DNA of 11,733 nt. Origin: JAGNNV01 sp039932395 (GTDB lineage Bacteria; Acidobacteriota; Vicinamibacteria; Fen-336; JAGNNV01). The notes beneath the pieces are model-generated. The model was not told the DNA's origin, searched no databases, and was given only the letters and a program-made list of their open reading frames with translations. The number at the start of each line of letters is the position of its first letter. The stretch's first letter is position 1. Shown one piece after another: positions 1 through 6,290 of the stretch. The translations under genes were made by a program, and so were the position numbers. The stretch lies in NCBI GenBank assembly GCA_039932395.1, contig JBDTQB010000123.1, positions 1-11,733 on the forward strand, written 5' to 3'.

Positions 1-182
1 TTCCTGAGGCGCGGCGTCAGGGGGCTCAGTCGGCGTTGCTCGCCGCGCGCCTTTCGTTCGCGCGTGAGCGGGGCTGTGATCTTGCGATGATGTGCGCTCT
101 TCCCGGAAGCGCGTCCCAGCGCAACGCCGAGCGCCAGGGCTTCAGAATCGCCTACACCCGCATCAAATGGCGGCGAAAGTGA
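1..182 (+). CDS. GNAT family N-acetyltransferase, C-terminal fragment (5' end outside window)
   Basis: An open frame read from base 3 runs to a TGA at 180-182 and encodes the last 59 residues of a GNAT acetyltransferase; its start lies before the window. The visible part matches the acetyl-CoA-binding half of the fold: an arginine/glutamine-rich turn with GAQSAL (residues about 7-12 of the fragment), a helix ending in ERGCDLA, then PGSASQRNAERQGF and IAYTRIKW at the end. In this family the SQRNAERQGF segment is the helix just after the beta strand that contacts acetyl-CoA, and a tryptophan near the C-terminus is common. The substrate cannot be told from this end. It lies 66 nt upstream of msrP, which has its own apparent promoter and ribosome site, so the two need not be one operon. 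The GNAT call is good; the specific function is unknown. Confidence 0.8.
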   Translation, partial: PEARRQGAQSALLAARLSFARERGCDLAMMCALPGSASQRNAERQGFRIAYTRIKWRRK

Positions 183-216
183 CGCGCATTCCAATCTGCT
201 GACCGGAGGCGTTACG

Positions 217-222
217 TATACT
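217..222 (+). promoter_or_regulatory. Possible -10 element of the msrPQ promoter
   Basis: TATACT at 217-222 is close to the TATAAT consensus and lies 26 nt before the msrP start codon, in the 66-nt gap after the GNAT gene. I cannot find a convincing -35 hexamer at 16-18 nt spacing (the bases there are AATCTGCT-like), so it may be a weak or activator-dependent promoter, or chance. A strong Shine-Dalgarno, AGGAG at 239-243, follows, 5 nt before the ATG at 249. Confidence 0.35.
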
Positions 223-248
223 GAATTGGGCGCATCTTAGGAGTCATC

Positions 249-1184
249 ATGCTTATTAGCCGACCGTCCGATATCAAGTCCTCGGAAATCACACCGGAGT
301 CGGAGTACCTCAATCGACGCGCCTGGCTGGCGGTCGCGGGAGGTGCTGCGGTGGCGCTTGGTGCTTTAGGCCGGCCCGCTTCGGCTCAAGTGCCTCAGGC
401 CATGGGGAAGCCGTTCGGCCTTCAGCCCGACGACAAGCCGACGCCCTTCGCCGACGTGACCGGCTACAACAACTTCTACGAGTTCGGCACCGACAAGTCG
501 GATCCCGCGGCCAACTCCAAGAACTTCAAGACCACTCCCTGGACCATTGAAGTCGACGGTCTGGCGGCCAAGAAGGGCAAGTTCCAGCTCGAAGACTTCA
601 TCAAGCCCTCCACCGTGGAAGACCGCATCTATCGCTTCCGCTGCGTGGAAGCTTGGTCGATGGTGATCCCGTGGCGCGGCATTCCGCTCGCCGACGTCAT
701 CAAGCGCGCTGAGCCCCTGCCCAGCGCGAAGTTCGTGCAGTTCACCACGCTCTTCGACCGCAAGCAGATGCCTGGACAAGACGTGGGTTCGATTCCCTGG
801 CCCTACACCGAAGGCCTGCGTCTCGATGAAGCGAATCATCCTTTGACGCTGCTGGCGACGGGCCTGTATGGCAAGACGCTGCCCAACCAAAATGGCGCAC
901 CGATCCGCCTGGTGGTGCCGTGGAAGTACGGCTTCAAGAGCATCAAGTCGATCGTCAAGATGACGTTCACCGAGAAGATGCCGAAGACCGCGTGGAACGA
1001 GCTTGCGCCGAATGAATACGGCTTCTACTCGAACGTGAATCCGGCGGTGGATCACCCGCGCTGGAGCCAGGCCAAGGAACGCCGCATTGGAGAGTTCCTG
1101 CGCCGCGCCACGCTGCCCTTCAACGGCTATGGCGATCAGGTGGCCTCGCTCTACAACGGCCTGGATCTTCGCAAGAACTATTAA
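249..1184 (+). CDS. msrP: MsrP (YedY), periplasmic methionine-sulfoxide reductase, molybdenum catalytic subunit
   Basis: 311 residues, similar to the usual length of about 320-335. MsrP reduces methionine sulfoxide in oxidised periplasmic proteins, using a mononuclear molybdenum-molybdopterin cofactor and electrons from MsrQ. The N-terminus has a twin-arginine signal: NRRAWLAV at residues 22-29 (R23, R24), a hydrophobic stretch, then an Ala-rich cleavage region ending near PASAQ (43-47), so it should be exported folded by Tat. The sulfite-oxidase-type fold starts at TGYNNFYEFG (71-80), a stretch known in this family to hold the pterin. The molybdenum-ligating cysteine is C132 in RFRCVEAWSM, followed by PWRGIPL. 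Later conserved blocks are GLYGKTLPNQNGAP and PWKYGFKSIKSI. The start is supported by AGGAG 5 nt upstream. The stop TAA overlaps the msrQ ATG by one base (TAATG), so the pair is probably translationally coupled. Assignment is secure. Confidence 0.96.
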   Translation: MLISRPSDIKSSEITPESEYLNRRAWLAVAGGAAVALGALGRPASAQVPQAMGKPFGLQPDDKPTPFADVTGYNNFYEFGTDKSDPAANSKNFKTTPWTIEVDGLAAKKGKFQLEDFIKPSTVEDRIYRFRCVEAWSMVIPWRGIPLADVIKRAEPLPSAKFVQFTTLFDRKQMPGQDVGSIPWPYTEGLRLDEANHPLTLLATGLYGKTLPNQNGAPIRLVVPWKYGFKSIKSIVKMTFTEKMPKTAWNELAPNEYGFYSNVNPAVDHPRWSQAKERRIGEFLRRATLPFNGYGDQVASLYNGLDLRKNY

Positions 1185-1846
1185 TGGCTGAGCCGCAAGG
1201 CGCCTTCGCGAAACTCCGCGCCTGGCGCGAACCGAAAGGATTCGGCGTCGTTCTGATCCTGTTGGCGCTCACGCCCGCGATCTACGCGATCTACGGCGCC
1301 GCGTCCGACATCACCCGCGGCACGCGCATCCTTGGGTCGAACCCCGTCAAGGAAGCGGAGCATTTCCTGGGCGACTGGACGCTACGCTTTCTCGTGGCGA
1401 CGCTCATGATCACGCCTCTGCGGCAGATCCTGAAGTGGAACTGGCTGGCCAAGCAGCGTCGCACGCTGGGACTGTTCGCCTTCGGCTACGGCATCTTGCA
1501 CTGGTTCGCGTACATCTTCCTCGACGTTCAGCTTGACTGGGAGGAGATCGTGGTTGATGTGACCAAGCGACCGTACATTCTTATCGGCTCGCTGGCTCTT
1601 CTTCTGATGGTTCCGCTCGCGTTGACGTCCACCAAGAAGATGATCGCGCGCCTGGGCGGCAAGCGGTGGAATCGTCTGCATAAGCTGGTTTATGTGACCG
1701 CGTTCCTGGGCGTGGTTCATTTCTGGATGTCGGTGAAGCGGGACGTGTCCGAGCCGATGCTCTTCGCGGCGACCTTCGCCGTGCTGTTTGCTTATCGGAT
1801 CTGGAAGTGGCGGCAGAGCGCCGCCGCCTCCGCCGCTCGCGCCTAA
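1184..1846 (+). CDS. msrQ: MsrQ (YedZ), haem-binding membrane subunit of the MsrPQ system
   Basis: 220 residues, normal for MsrQ. It is an inner-membrane b-type haem protein of the ferric-reductase-like transmembrane family that passes electrons from the quinone pool or a flavin reductase to MsrP. Hydrophobic segments appear at about 19-39, 66-84, 93-113, 130-149, 167-184 and 190-207, consistent with six helices. Candidate haem-ligand histidines are H106 (GILHWFAY), H166 (NRLHKLVY) and H179 (GVVHFW). Family-typical blocks are NPVKEAEHFLGDWTLRF (53-69), RRTLGLFAFGYGILHW (92-107), KRPYILIGS (128-136) and LGGKRWNRLHKLVY (157-170). The start ATG shares its A with the msrP stop, and no separate promoter is needed. 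The C-terminus is short and alanine-rich. Assignment is secure from sequence plus the msrP neighbour. Confidence 0.95.
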   Translation: MAEPQGAFAKLRAWREPKGFGVVLILLALTPAIYAIYGAASDITRGTRILGSNPVKEAEHFLGDWTLRFLVATLMITPLRQILKWNWLAKQRRTLGLFAFGYGILHWFAYIFLDVQLDWEEIVVDVTKRPYILIGSLALLLMVPLALTSTKKMIARLGGKRWNRLHKLVYVTAFLGVVHFWMSVKRDVSEPMLFAATFAVLFAYRIWKWRQSAAASAARA

Positions 1847-1862
1847 GCAAGCCGTCGTGCCC

Positions 1863-2744
1863 ATGCCAGCTTCGTTGCCCGCGCACGAAGCCCTCGCTCC
1901 GGTTACCGCGTTCCGCATCGTCTCCGGCAAACGGCGGGGAAGTTCCCGGCCCATCATTGTTGAGACCGCCGATGGCCGCCGTTTCGTGAAGTTGCGTGGC
2001 GCGTCACAGGGAACGGGCGCGCTGGTCGCGGAAATCATCGTCGCAGCGCTGGCGGAGAGACTTGGATTGCGTGTGCCGAAGCGATCCCTTGTCGAGCTTC
2101 TCCCCAACACTCCCACCGACGATCACGATGATGAGCTGGCGGATCTTCTGAGGGCCAGCGTCGGCCTGAATCTTGGATTCGAGGAGCTTGCGCCGGCGCG
2201 CGACGCACAGCCCGCCGATCTCGATCGAATTGGGATCCGGGAGAAGGCGACGGTCTTGTGGCTTGACCGTTTCGTCATGAATCCTGACCGAACGATTCGG
2301 AATCCCAACCTCCTGGTGTCAAAAGATGGCTTCTGGCTGATCGACCACGGCGCGGCCCTCCGCTTTCAATACAACTGGCCGAGCGTCACGGAGTCGATGC
2401 CGCGAGCGGTGGGTTCTTCGTACGAACGCCACCTCTTCGAAGACTGCGCGGTCATCCCGGACTGGAAGGAAATAGACCTAGCGTGCGCGGGGCGGCTCGA
2501 CCGGTCGCATTTGGAGCGGGCCGTGGATCTGGTTCCAGAGTCGTTCCTTGTCCCCATGTTCGAGGGAGCCGCCGAACTCGATGAATCAGCGCTCGCCGAA
2601 ACGATGGCTCGTCGTCGTGGCGCGTACGTGGCGTTCCTCTGGAAGCGACTCAAGGCGCCGCGCGCGTTCGCCCAAAAGCCGATAGAAGAAGTGGCTGCTG
2701 GTCAACGCGGCATCGTTCCCGCGTGGGTCTCCGCGAAGCGTTGA
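1863..2744 (+). CDS. HipA-like kinase family protein (HipA_2 type), no partner gene beside it
   Basis: 293 residues from the ATG at 1863. It resembles the stand-alone 'HipA family kinase' group, which shares the HipA kinase fold but lacks the N-terminal HipA domain of the HipBA toxin. Visible kinase features are RRFVKLRGASQGTGALVAE (K43 as the ATP-binding lysine, E57 as its salt-bridge partner), LLRASVGLNLGFEELAP (95-111), a catalytic loop WLDRFVMNPDRTIRNPNLL (133-151, with D142 and N147/N149), and WLIDHGAALRF (158-168) as the DFG-like metal-binding segment (D161). All key residues look present, so activity is plausible; the substrate is unknown. The start is uncertain: no good Shine-Dalgarno is visible, a GTG at 1857 is an alternative, and the frame stays open back to 1788 inside msrQ, where it would give a proline-rich leader that is just msrQ read out of frame. 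It lies 16 nt after msrQ and is probably cotranscribed. I see neither a hipB-like antitoxin nor a DUF3037 gene next to it. Confidence 0.82.
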   Translation: MPASLPAHEALAPVTAFRIVSGKRRGSSRPIIVETADGRRFVKLRGASQGTGALVAEIIVAALAERLGLRVPKRSLVELLPNTPTDDHDDELADLLRASVGLNLGFEELAPARDAQPADLDRIGIREKATVLWLDRFVMNPDRTIRNPNLLVSKDGFWLIDHGAALRFQYNWPSVTESMPRAVGSSYERHLFEDCAVIPDWKEIDLACAGRLDRSHLERAVDLVPESFLVPMFEGAAELDESALAETMARRRGAYVAFLWKRLKAPRAFAQKPIEEVAAGQRGIVPAWVSAKR

Positions 2745-2810
2745 ACCCCGGTTTCCGTTTCGTGCCGACGGCGATGTACTTTGTTCTGCCACTTCTGGAG
2801 GGCGAAAGAG

Positions 2811-3248
2811 ATGAAAGCGATTTGCGTCGGTCTGGCCTTGATCATGGCGGCCGCGTCATCGGCTGACGAGTACGGCACGCTCGTTACGGTGACGGGAGAA
2901 ACCCCGGTCGCGGTTCCCTTCTTGAAATGCCGCCGTCTCGACCGTGAGGCGGCGACCGACACCACGCCCGCCCTTTGCAAGGATCGCGAGTCGAAAGACA
3001 CCTTCTCTACCCGCACCGCCCGCGTCACCAATCTGGGCGATACGATCGTGTGGGTCCACGTCGGCGAAGACAAGGTTCCCGTTCTTCCCAGGACCACTTT
3101 CAATCCCTGGTCCCCGAGCGTCGGTTTCAGACGGATCTTTCTTTCAGCCAACGCCGGCGAAGTCGCCTTCGTTCATGTCTTCGCGAGCGATCCGATTCAA
3201 TACGAACGGCACTACGTCTACCCGGAGCCCGAACACTCCCGCGAGTAG
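2811..3248 (+). CDS. Small exported protein of unknown family
   Basis: 145 residues from the ATG at 2811, chosen because GGAGGG at 2797-2802 sits 8 nt before it and because it places a clean signal peptide at the N-terminus; an in-frame ATG at 2781 would add ten residues that break the signal-peptide pattern. The leader MKAICVGLALIMAAASSA (1-18) is a short Sec-type signal with a likely cleavage after SSA. The mature part (about 127 residues) looks beta-rich, with alternating hydrophobic strands such as TLVTVTG, TIVWVHVG and VAFVHVFA, and has two cysteines (C40, C56) that could form a disulfide outside the cytoplasm. I do not recognise the family. It lies 66 nt after the HipA-like kinase and 110 nt before the secreted MBL hydrolase, in the same direction; the next gene is also exported, but a functional link is only a guess. 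Confidence 0.7.
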   Translation: MKAICVGLALIMAAASSADEYGTLVTVTGETPVAVPFLKCRRLDREAATDTTPALCKDRESKDTFSTRTARVTNLGDTIVWVHVGEDKVPVLPRTTFNPWSPSVGFRRIFLSANAGEVAFVHVFASDPIQYERHYVYPEPEHSRE

Positions 3249-3358
3249 AGGCTGTGCCCCACTTTCGGCGAAGCGCCAAACCGAGATCCGCGGATCCACC
3301 ATCGACGAGCTGCGACATAATCGCCGTTCACGATGGGCGGCTGCCAAGAGGGAAAGAC

Positions 3359-4429
3359 ATGGAAAGATTTCTACAGATGGTCGCAGTGGCTGCGATGGCC
3401 ATGTCCGTCCCACCCGCCGTGCGCGCGGCGAAAACCCTCGACATCTATTTCATCGATGTGGAGGGCGGGCAAGCAACGCTGGTGGTGACGCCGGCCGGCG
3501 AATCCCTGCTGATCGACGCGGGTTTCCCGAGCGACGATGCGCTGATCGGTCCGATCTTCGGTGAGAAGCCGGGAGCCTCTGCGAACGGACGCGACCCCAA
3601 GCGCATCCTGGCCGCGGCTAAAGACGCCGGGCTCACAAAAATCGACTACCTGCTGCTGAGCCACTACCACGCCGACCACGCCGGCGGCGCGGTGGAACTC
3701 TCCCAACTCATGCCCATCCGGGCTTTCATCGATCACGGCGAGCCCGCGGCTGGAGCGGACGAGGGTGTGCCCGGGACGCTGAAGAATTACGAGGGCTACG
3801 TCGCGCTTCGCGCGAAGGGCAGGCACATTCTCGCGAAGGCGGGAGAGGCGCTGAAGTTGAAAGGCGTCGAGGCGATCTTCGTCAGCGCGGACGGCGCGAT
3901 CTTGAAAAAGCCGCTTTCGGGTGCCGGGCAACCGAATACTGCGTGCGGCGCTGCGGCGATCCCGGCTCAAGAGAAGATCGAGAACCCTCACTCGGTCGGC
4001 ATCCGCCTGAAGTACGGCTCATTCAGCTTCCTCGATGTGGGGGATCTAAGCGGCGATCCGCTGTTCGCTTTAGTGTGCCCCAACAACCTGATCGGGAACT
4101 CCGACCTATACATGACGGCCCATCATGGAGGGGCCGATGGCGCCGACCCCGCGATCTTCGCGGCGATCAAGCCGCTCGCGGTGGTCTTCAACAACGGTCC
4201 AAGGAAGGGCGGCCAGCCCAAGACGCTTAGTCTGGTGAAGCAGACGCCGGGGCTCGACGGCTGGCAGAACCACCAGTCGATCAATCAGGGTGCGGACAAT
4301 GCTCCGGATGAGCGCATTGCCAATCTCGATGACTCGACGAGCGCCTGGATCAAAGTGAGCGCGAGCGAAGATGGCTCTTTCACCGTGACCAACGGCCGCA
4401 CCGGATATTCGAAGCGTTACAAGCGGTGA
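3359..4429 (+). CDS. Secreted ComEC/Rec2-like metallo-beta-lactamase-fold hydrolase
   Basis: 356 residues from the ATG at 3359, supported by GAGGG at 3348-3352 (6 nt spacing) and by the signal peptide MERFLQMVAVAAMAMSVPPA with cleavage near VRAA-KT (about residue 24). The mature protein begins like the ComEC C-terminal domain: LDIYFIDVEGGQATLVVTP (27-45) and ESLLIDAGF (48-56). The metal site is SHYHADH (H102, H104, D106, H107). Further candidate ligands are H211 (NPHSVGIRL), D226/D229 (FLDVGDLSGD) and H255/H256 (TAHHGG). FNNGPRKGG and the ending DGSFTVTNGRTGYSKRYK are family-typical blocks in exported members I recall from Acidobacteriota and related bacteria. There is no membrane channel or OB domain, so it is not a DNA-uptake protein; the substrate is unknown, with a phosphodiester or another ester possible. 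The frame is open upstream to 2975, but that extension overlaps the previous gene and lacks protein-like composition. Confidence 0.88.
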   Translation: MERFLQMVAVAAMAMSVPPAVRAAKTLDIYFIDVEGGQATLVVTPAGESLLIDAGFPSDDALIGPIFGEKPGASANGRDPKRILAAAKDAGLTKIDYLLLSHYHADHAGGAVELSQLMPIRAFIDHGEPAAGADEGVPGTLKNYEGYVALRAKGRHILAKAGEALKLKGVEAIFVSADGAILKKPLSGAGQPNTACGAAAIPAQEKIENPHSVGIRLKYGSFSFLDVGDLSGDPLFALVCPNNLIGNSDLYMTAHHGGADGADPAIFAAIKPLAVVFNNGPRKGGQPKTLSLVKQTPGLDGWQNHQSINQGADNAPDERIANLDDSTSAWIKVSASEDGSFTVTNGRTGYSKRYKR

Positions 4430-4448
4430 GGAAGCTCGTGAGCGTTCC
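4430..4448. terminator. Hairpin in the convergent gap, possible shared terminator
   Basis: GGAAGCTC (4430-4437), loop GT, then GAGC (4440-4443), one bulged G, and TTCC (4445-4448) form an eight-pair stem with one bulge. It almost fills the 24-nt gap between the stop of the MBL hydrolase (+) and the stop of the DUF2079 gene (-). No T-run follows on either strand, so intrinsic termination would be weak. The position is the main argument. Confidence 0.4.
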
Positions 4449-4453
4449 GGACT

Positions 4454-6082
4454 TCACATCAATGGGTCTTTCGGGTGGAGCCTTTTCAGTACGTCGCCGG
4501 CCCTGAGCGCGATGATGCCGGCTGGCATCTCAGCCACCCTTGGCAATGTCGCAAGAGGAAGCAGATCCGGACGCAGATAAGGATAAGGGCTGAGACGGAT
4601 GGCGATGAGCACGGTGGCGTCCGCGTTGCGCGGATCCCGGAGCGTTTCGGGGGTCAGCAATACGGCCTGTTCGCTATAGCCCGCGTGGGGAAAGAGACCG
4701 CTTTGAATCAACACGGTCCGCTCATCGGGAAGGCGGGTCAGCGCTTCTCTCACCCCGCTGGTTGAGATTCGCCACGGACGCACGCTGTAGCCACGGTGCC
4801 CGCCTCCGACGAAGAGCGCTCCGCCCAGAACAAGGCACGCCGCCACCAATTGCGCGTGGCCCTCGTGGCGCACGAAGCGTCTCACCACGTTGAGCGCGCC
4901 CACTGAAGCGCCGATGATCAGGAACGGCACGAGGACAAGCGCATAGTAGATGCCGAAGCCGCGCACCTGTTCGTTCGCGGAGGCGCCGTACAGCGCGATC
5001 AGCGGAAGAAGCCCCATCGTCCAGCGCCAGCCCACCACGGGAAGAAACAAATGCGGCATCACCACCTTGATGATTCCGGACGCGATCACGCCCGTGAGCA
5101 CCCGTGAAGGATCGCTCAACATTCCCACAACCACCTGAGTGGGTGTCGCGCCGAAGTTCGCCCAGAAGTGCTGGTACGTCGGCACGCTCTTGCCGGTGAG
5201 CATGGGAACAACGTAGCTGTAGAAGACGGCCAGGTTCGCGAACGCCAGCACGTTGGGAAGAACGAGGAAGAGCCCTCGCTCCTCGCGCGACATCTTCCGG
5301 AAGCGCGCGAAAGCGAGCGCCACAGTAGCCGCAAAAATGGGAAGCAGCGCGTCTTCCTTGATCAGAACCGTGGCGAGCACGGCCAGGAGGAACGATCGCC
5401 GTTGCCCTCGCAGTCCCGCAAGGATCATCCACGGGATCGAGCACGCGTACAGCACTTCGGGATGGAAGCCGTAGTTCATCGCGCGCGACGTGTTGTCGTT
5501 GAGGATGAACGCGAATGCGGTGGCACACGCCAGCACTCCGCCGGCACCGGTCTCCTGAAGGATGCGCAGGATGAGAAATGCGCCCGCTACGATGGCGAGA
5601 ACGGAGAGCGCGTGCAGCCAATAGGGACTCGGGGTAATGGCATAGACGGAGCAGATCGGGAGCATCGCCCAGTACGCATGGTCGGCGAGTTCGCTGCGCT
5701 GGGAATAGCCAGGGGTGTCGGAGGCCTCGACAAAGAGCGGCCGACCCTGGGTGGTCTGGAAACAGGGGCGATCAAAGTAGACGGTGAAGTCGACCGCGTT
5801 GATCTCTCCGGACCGGAACCGTGTCATCACGTACCAAAACAGGACGCACCCAACGATCCCGGCGGTCACCAGGATGACGCGTCGCGCCGGTTGCCAGTCG
5901 ATGACGAACTGACCGAGGTCTTTGGAATGCCACGGCTTCATCACCAGGAGGGCGAGCACGATAGCGGGAGCGAGGACAGCGGGGAGGCGCACGACCGGCG
6001 GCCACCCGGCGAGGGGCGCCGCGACCAAAACGAACAGCACCAGAAGTCCGATCAGACTCAATGCGATTCGTCTAAGCGACAA
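4454..6082 (-). CDS. DUF2079 polytopic membrane protein
   Basis: 542 residues. It matches the DUF2079 group of multi-span membrane proteins, which resemble GT-C glycosyltransferases in topology but have no settled reaction. Evidence: an N-terminal pair of hydrophobic segments (about 7-48), another at 69-86, then the loop INAVDFTVYFDRPCFQTTQGRPL (94-116), about eight to ten further membrane segments, and two blocks typical of the family, GFHPEVLYA (205-213) and LIKEDALLP (240-248). The acidic and histidine residues of these blocks (H207, E209, E243, D244) are the best candidates for an active site. The start is TTG at 6080-6082: upstream the frame is open to a stop at 6143-6145 but contains no ATG or GTG, and no clear Shine-Dalgarno precedes the TTG. 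An internal TTG at 6061-6063 is an alternative. It lies 208 nt downstream of the M14 peptidase gene on the same strand and may or may not be cotranscribed. Confidence 0.83.
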   Translation of the reverse strand: MSLRRIALSLIGLLVLFVLVAAPLAGWPPVVRLPAVLAPAIVLALLVMKPWHSKDLGQFVIDWQPARRVILVTAGIVGCVLFWYVMTRFRSGEINAVDFTVYFDRPCFQTTQGRPLFVEASDTPGYSQRSELADHAYWAMLPICSVYAITPSPYWLHALSVLAIVAGAFLILRILQETGAGGVLACATAFAFILNDNTSRAMNYGFHPEVLYACSIPWMILAGLRGQRRSFLLAVLATVLIKEDALLPIFAATVALAFARFRKMSREERGLFLVLPNVLAFANLAVFYSYVVPMLTGKSVPTYQHFWANFGATPTQVVVGMLSDPSRVLTGVIASGIIKVVMPHLFLPVVGWRWTMGLLPLIALYGASANEQVRGFGIYYALVLVPFLIIGASVGALNVVRRFVRHEGHAQLVAACLVLGGALFVGGGHRGYSVRPWRISTSGVREALTRLPDERTVLIQSGLFPHAGYSEQAVLLTPETLRDPRNADATVLIAIRLSPYPYLRPDLLPLATLPRVAEMPAGIIALRAGDVLKRLHPKDPLM

Positions 6083-6156
6083 CGGCTGCTGAAGAGAAAT
6101 AAATCGGCCTTCGACCGCATTCCCTTCCCTTAGGGAGGTCGGTCAAGTTCAAATGT

Positions 6157-6172
6157 GGCTCTACTAAGAGCC
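6157..6172. repeat. Perfect small hairpin GGCTCT-ACTA-AGAGCC
   Basis: GGCTCT (6157-6162), a four-base loop ACTA, then AGAGCC (6167-6172), giving a six-pair stem. It lies in the 208-nt gap between the M14 peptidase and DUF2079 genes, 75 nt upstream of the latter's start codon. There is no flanking T-run, so it is more likely an mRNA leader structure or operator than an intrinsic terminator; it could also be chance. Confidence 0.35.
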
Positions 6173-6200
6173 GTGAGTTCGGGGTGCCGCCCAGCCTGGG

Positions 6201-6236
6201 GACTCCACCGCGATGCTTGCGCGCCGCCGCGGAGTC
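6201..6236. repeat. Inverted repeat GACTCC...GGAGTC downstream of the M14 peptidase
   Basis: GACTCC (6201-6206) and GGAGTC (6231-6236) are perfect inverted arms around a very GC-rich 24-nt interior that could pair further (GCG and CGC tracts). It lies 55 nt past the M14 peptidase stop codon, on the side where that transcript would end, so it may act as a terminator or RNA-end stabiliser, although no T-tract follows. The rest of the 6083-6290 gap shows a possible minus-strand promoter, TTGACT (6281-6286) with TATTAG (6260-6265), but the 15-nt spacing is poor and I do not annotate it separately. Confidence 0.3.
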
Positions 6237-6290
6237 ATTGTCTTTAGATTCTGAAGACCCTAATAGACAAAATGGCGGCGAGTCAACGGT

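Noticed and set aside
1788..1862. Longer N-terminus for the HipA-like kinase, or a fusion with MsrQ
   Set aside because: The extra residues are msrQ's 3' end read in another frame (a run of prolines); msrQ has its normal stop at 1844-1846, so there is no fusion.
1863..2744. HipBA-type toxin-antitoxin module
   Set aside because: The protein lacks the N-terminal HipA domain and has no helix-turn-helix antitoxin gene beside it, so a classic HipBA system is not supported.
2975..3358. Upstream extension of the secreted MBL hydrolase frame
   Set aside because: It overlaps the small exported protein's gene, is extremely Arg/Ser/Pro-rich, and would bury the signal peptide that begins at the ATG at 3359, which has its own Shine-Dalgarno.
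5168..6133. 321-residue open frame on the plus strand opposite the DUF2079 gene
   Set aside because: The translation is strongly polar and charged (Asp, Glu, Arg, His, Gly) throughout, as expected for the complement of a membrane-protein gene; no motif or ribosome site supports it.
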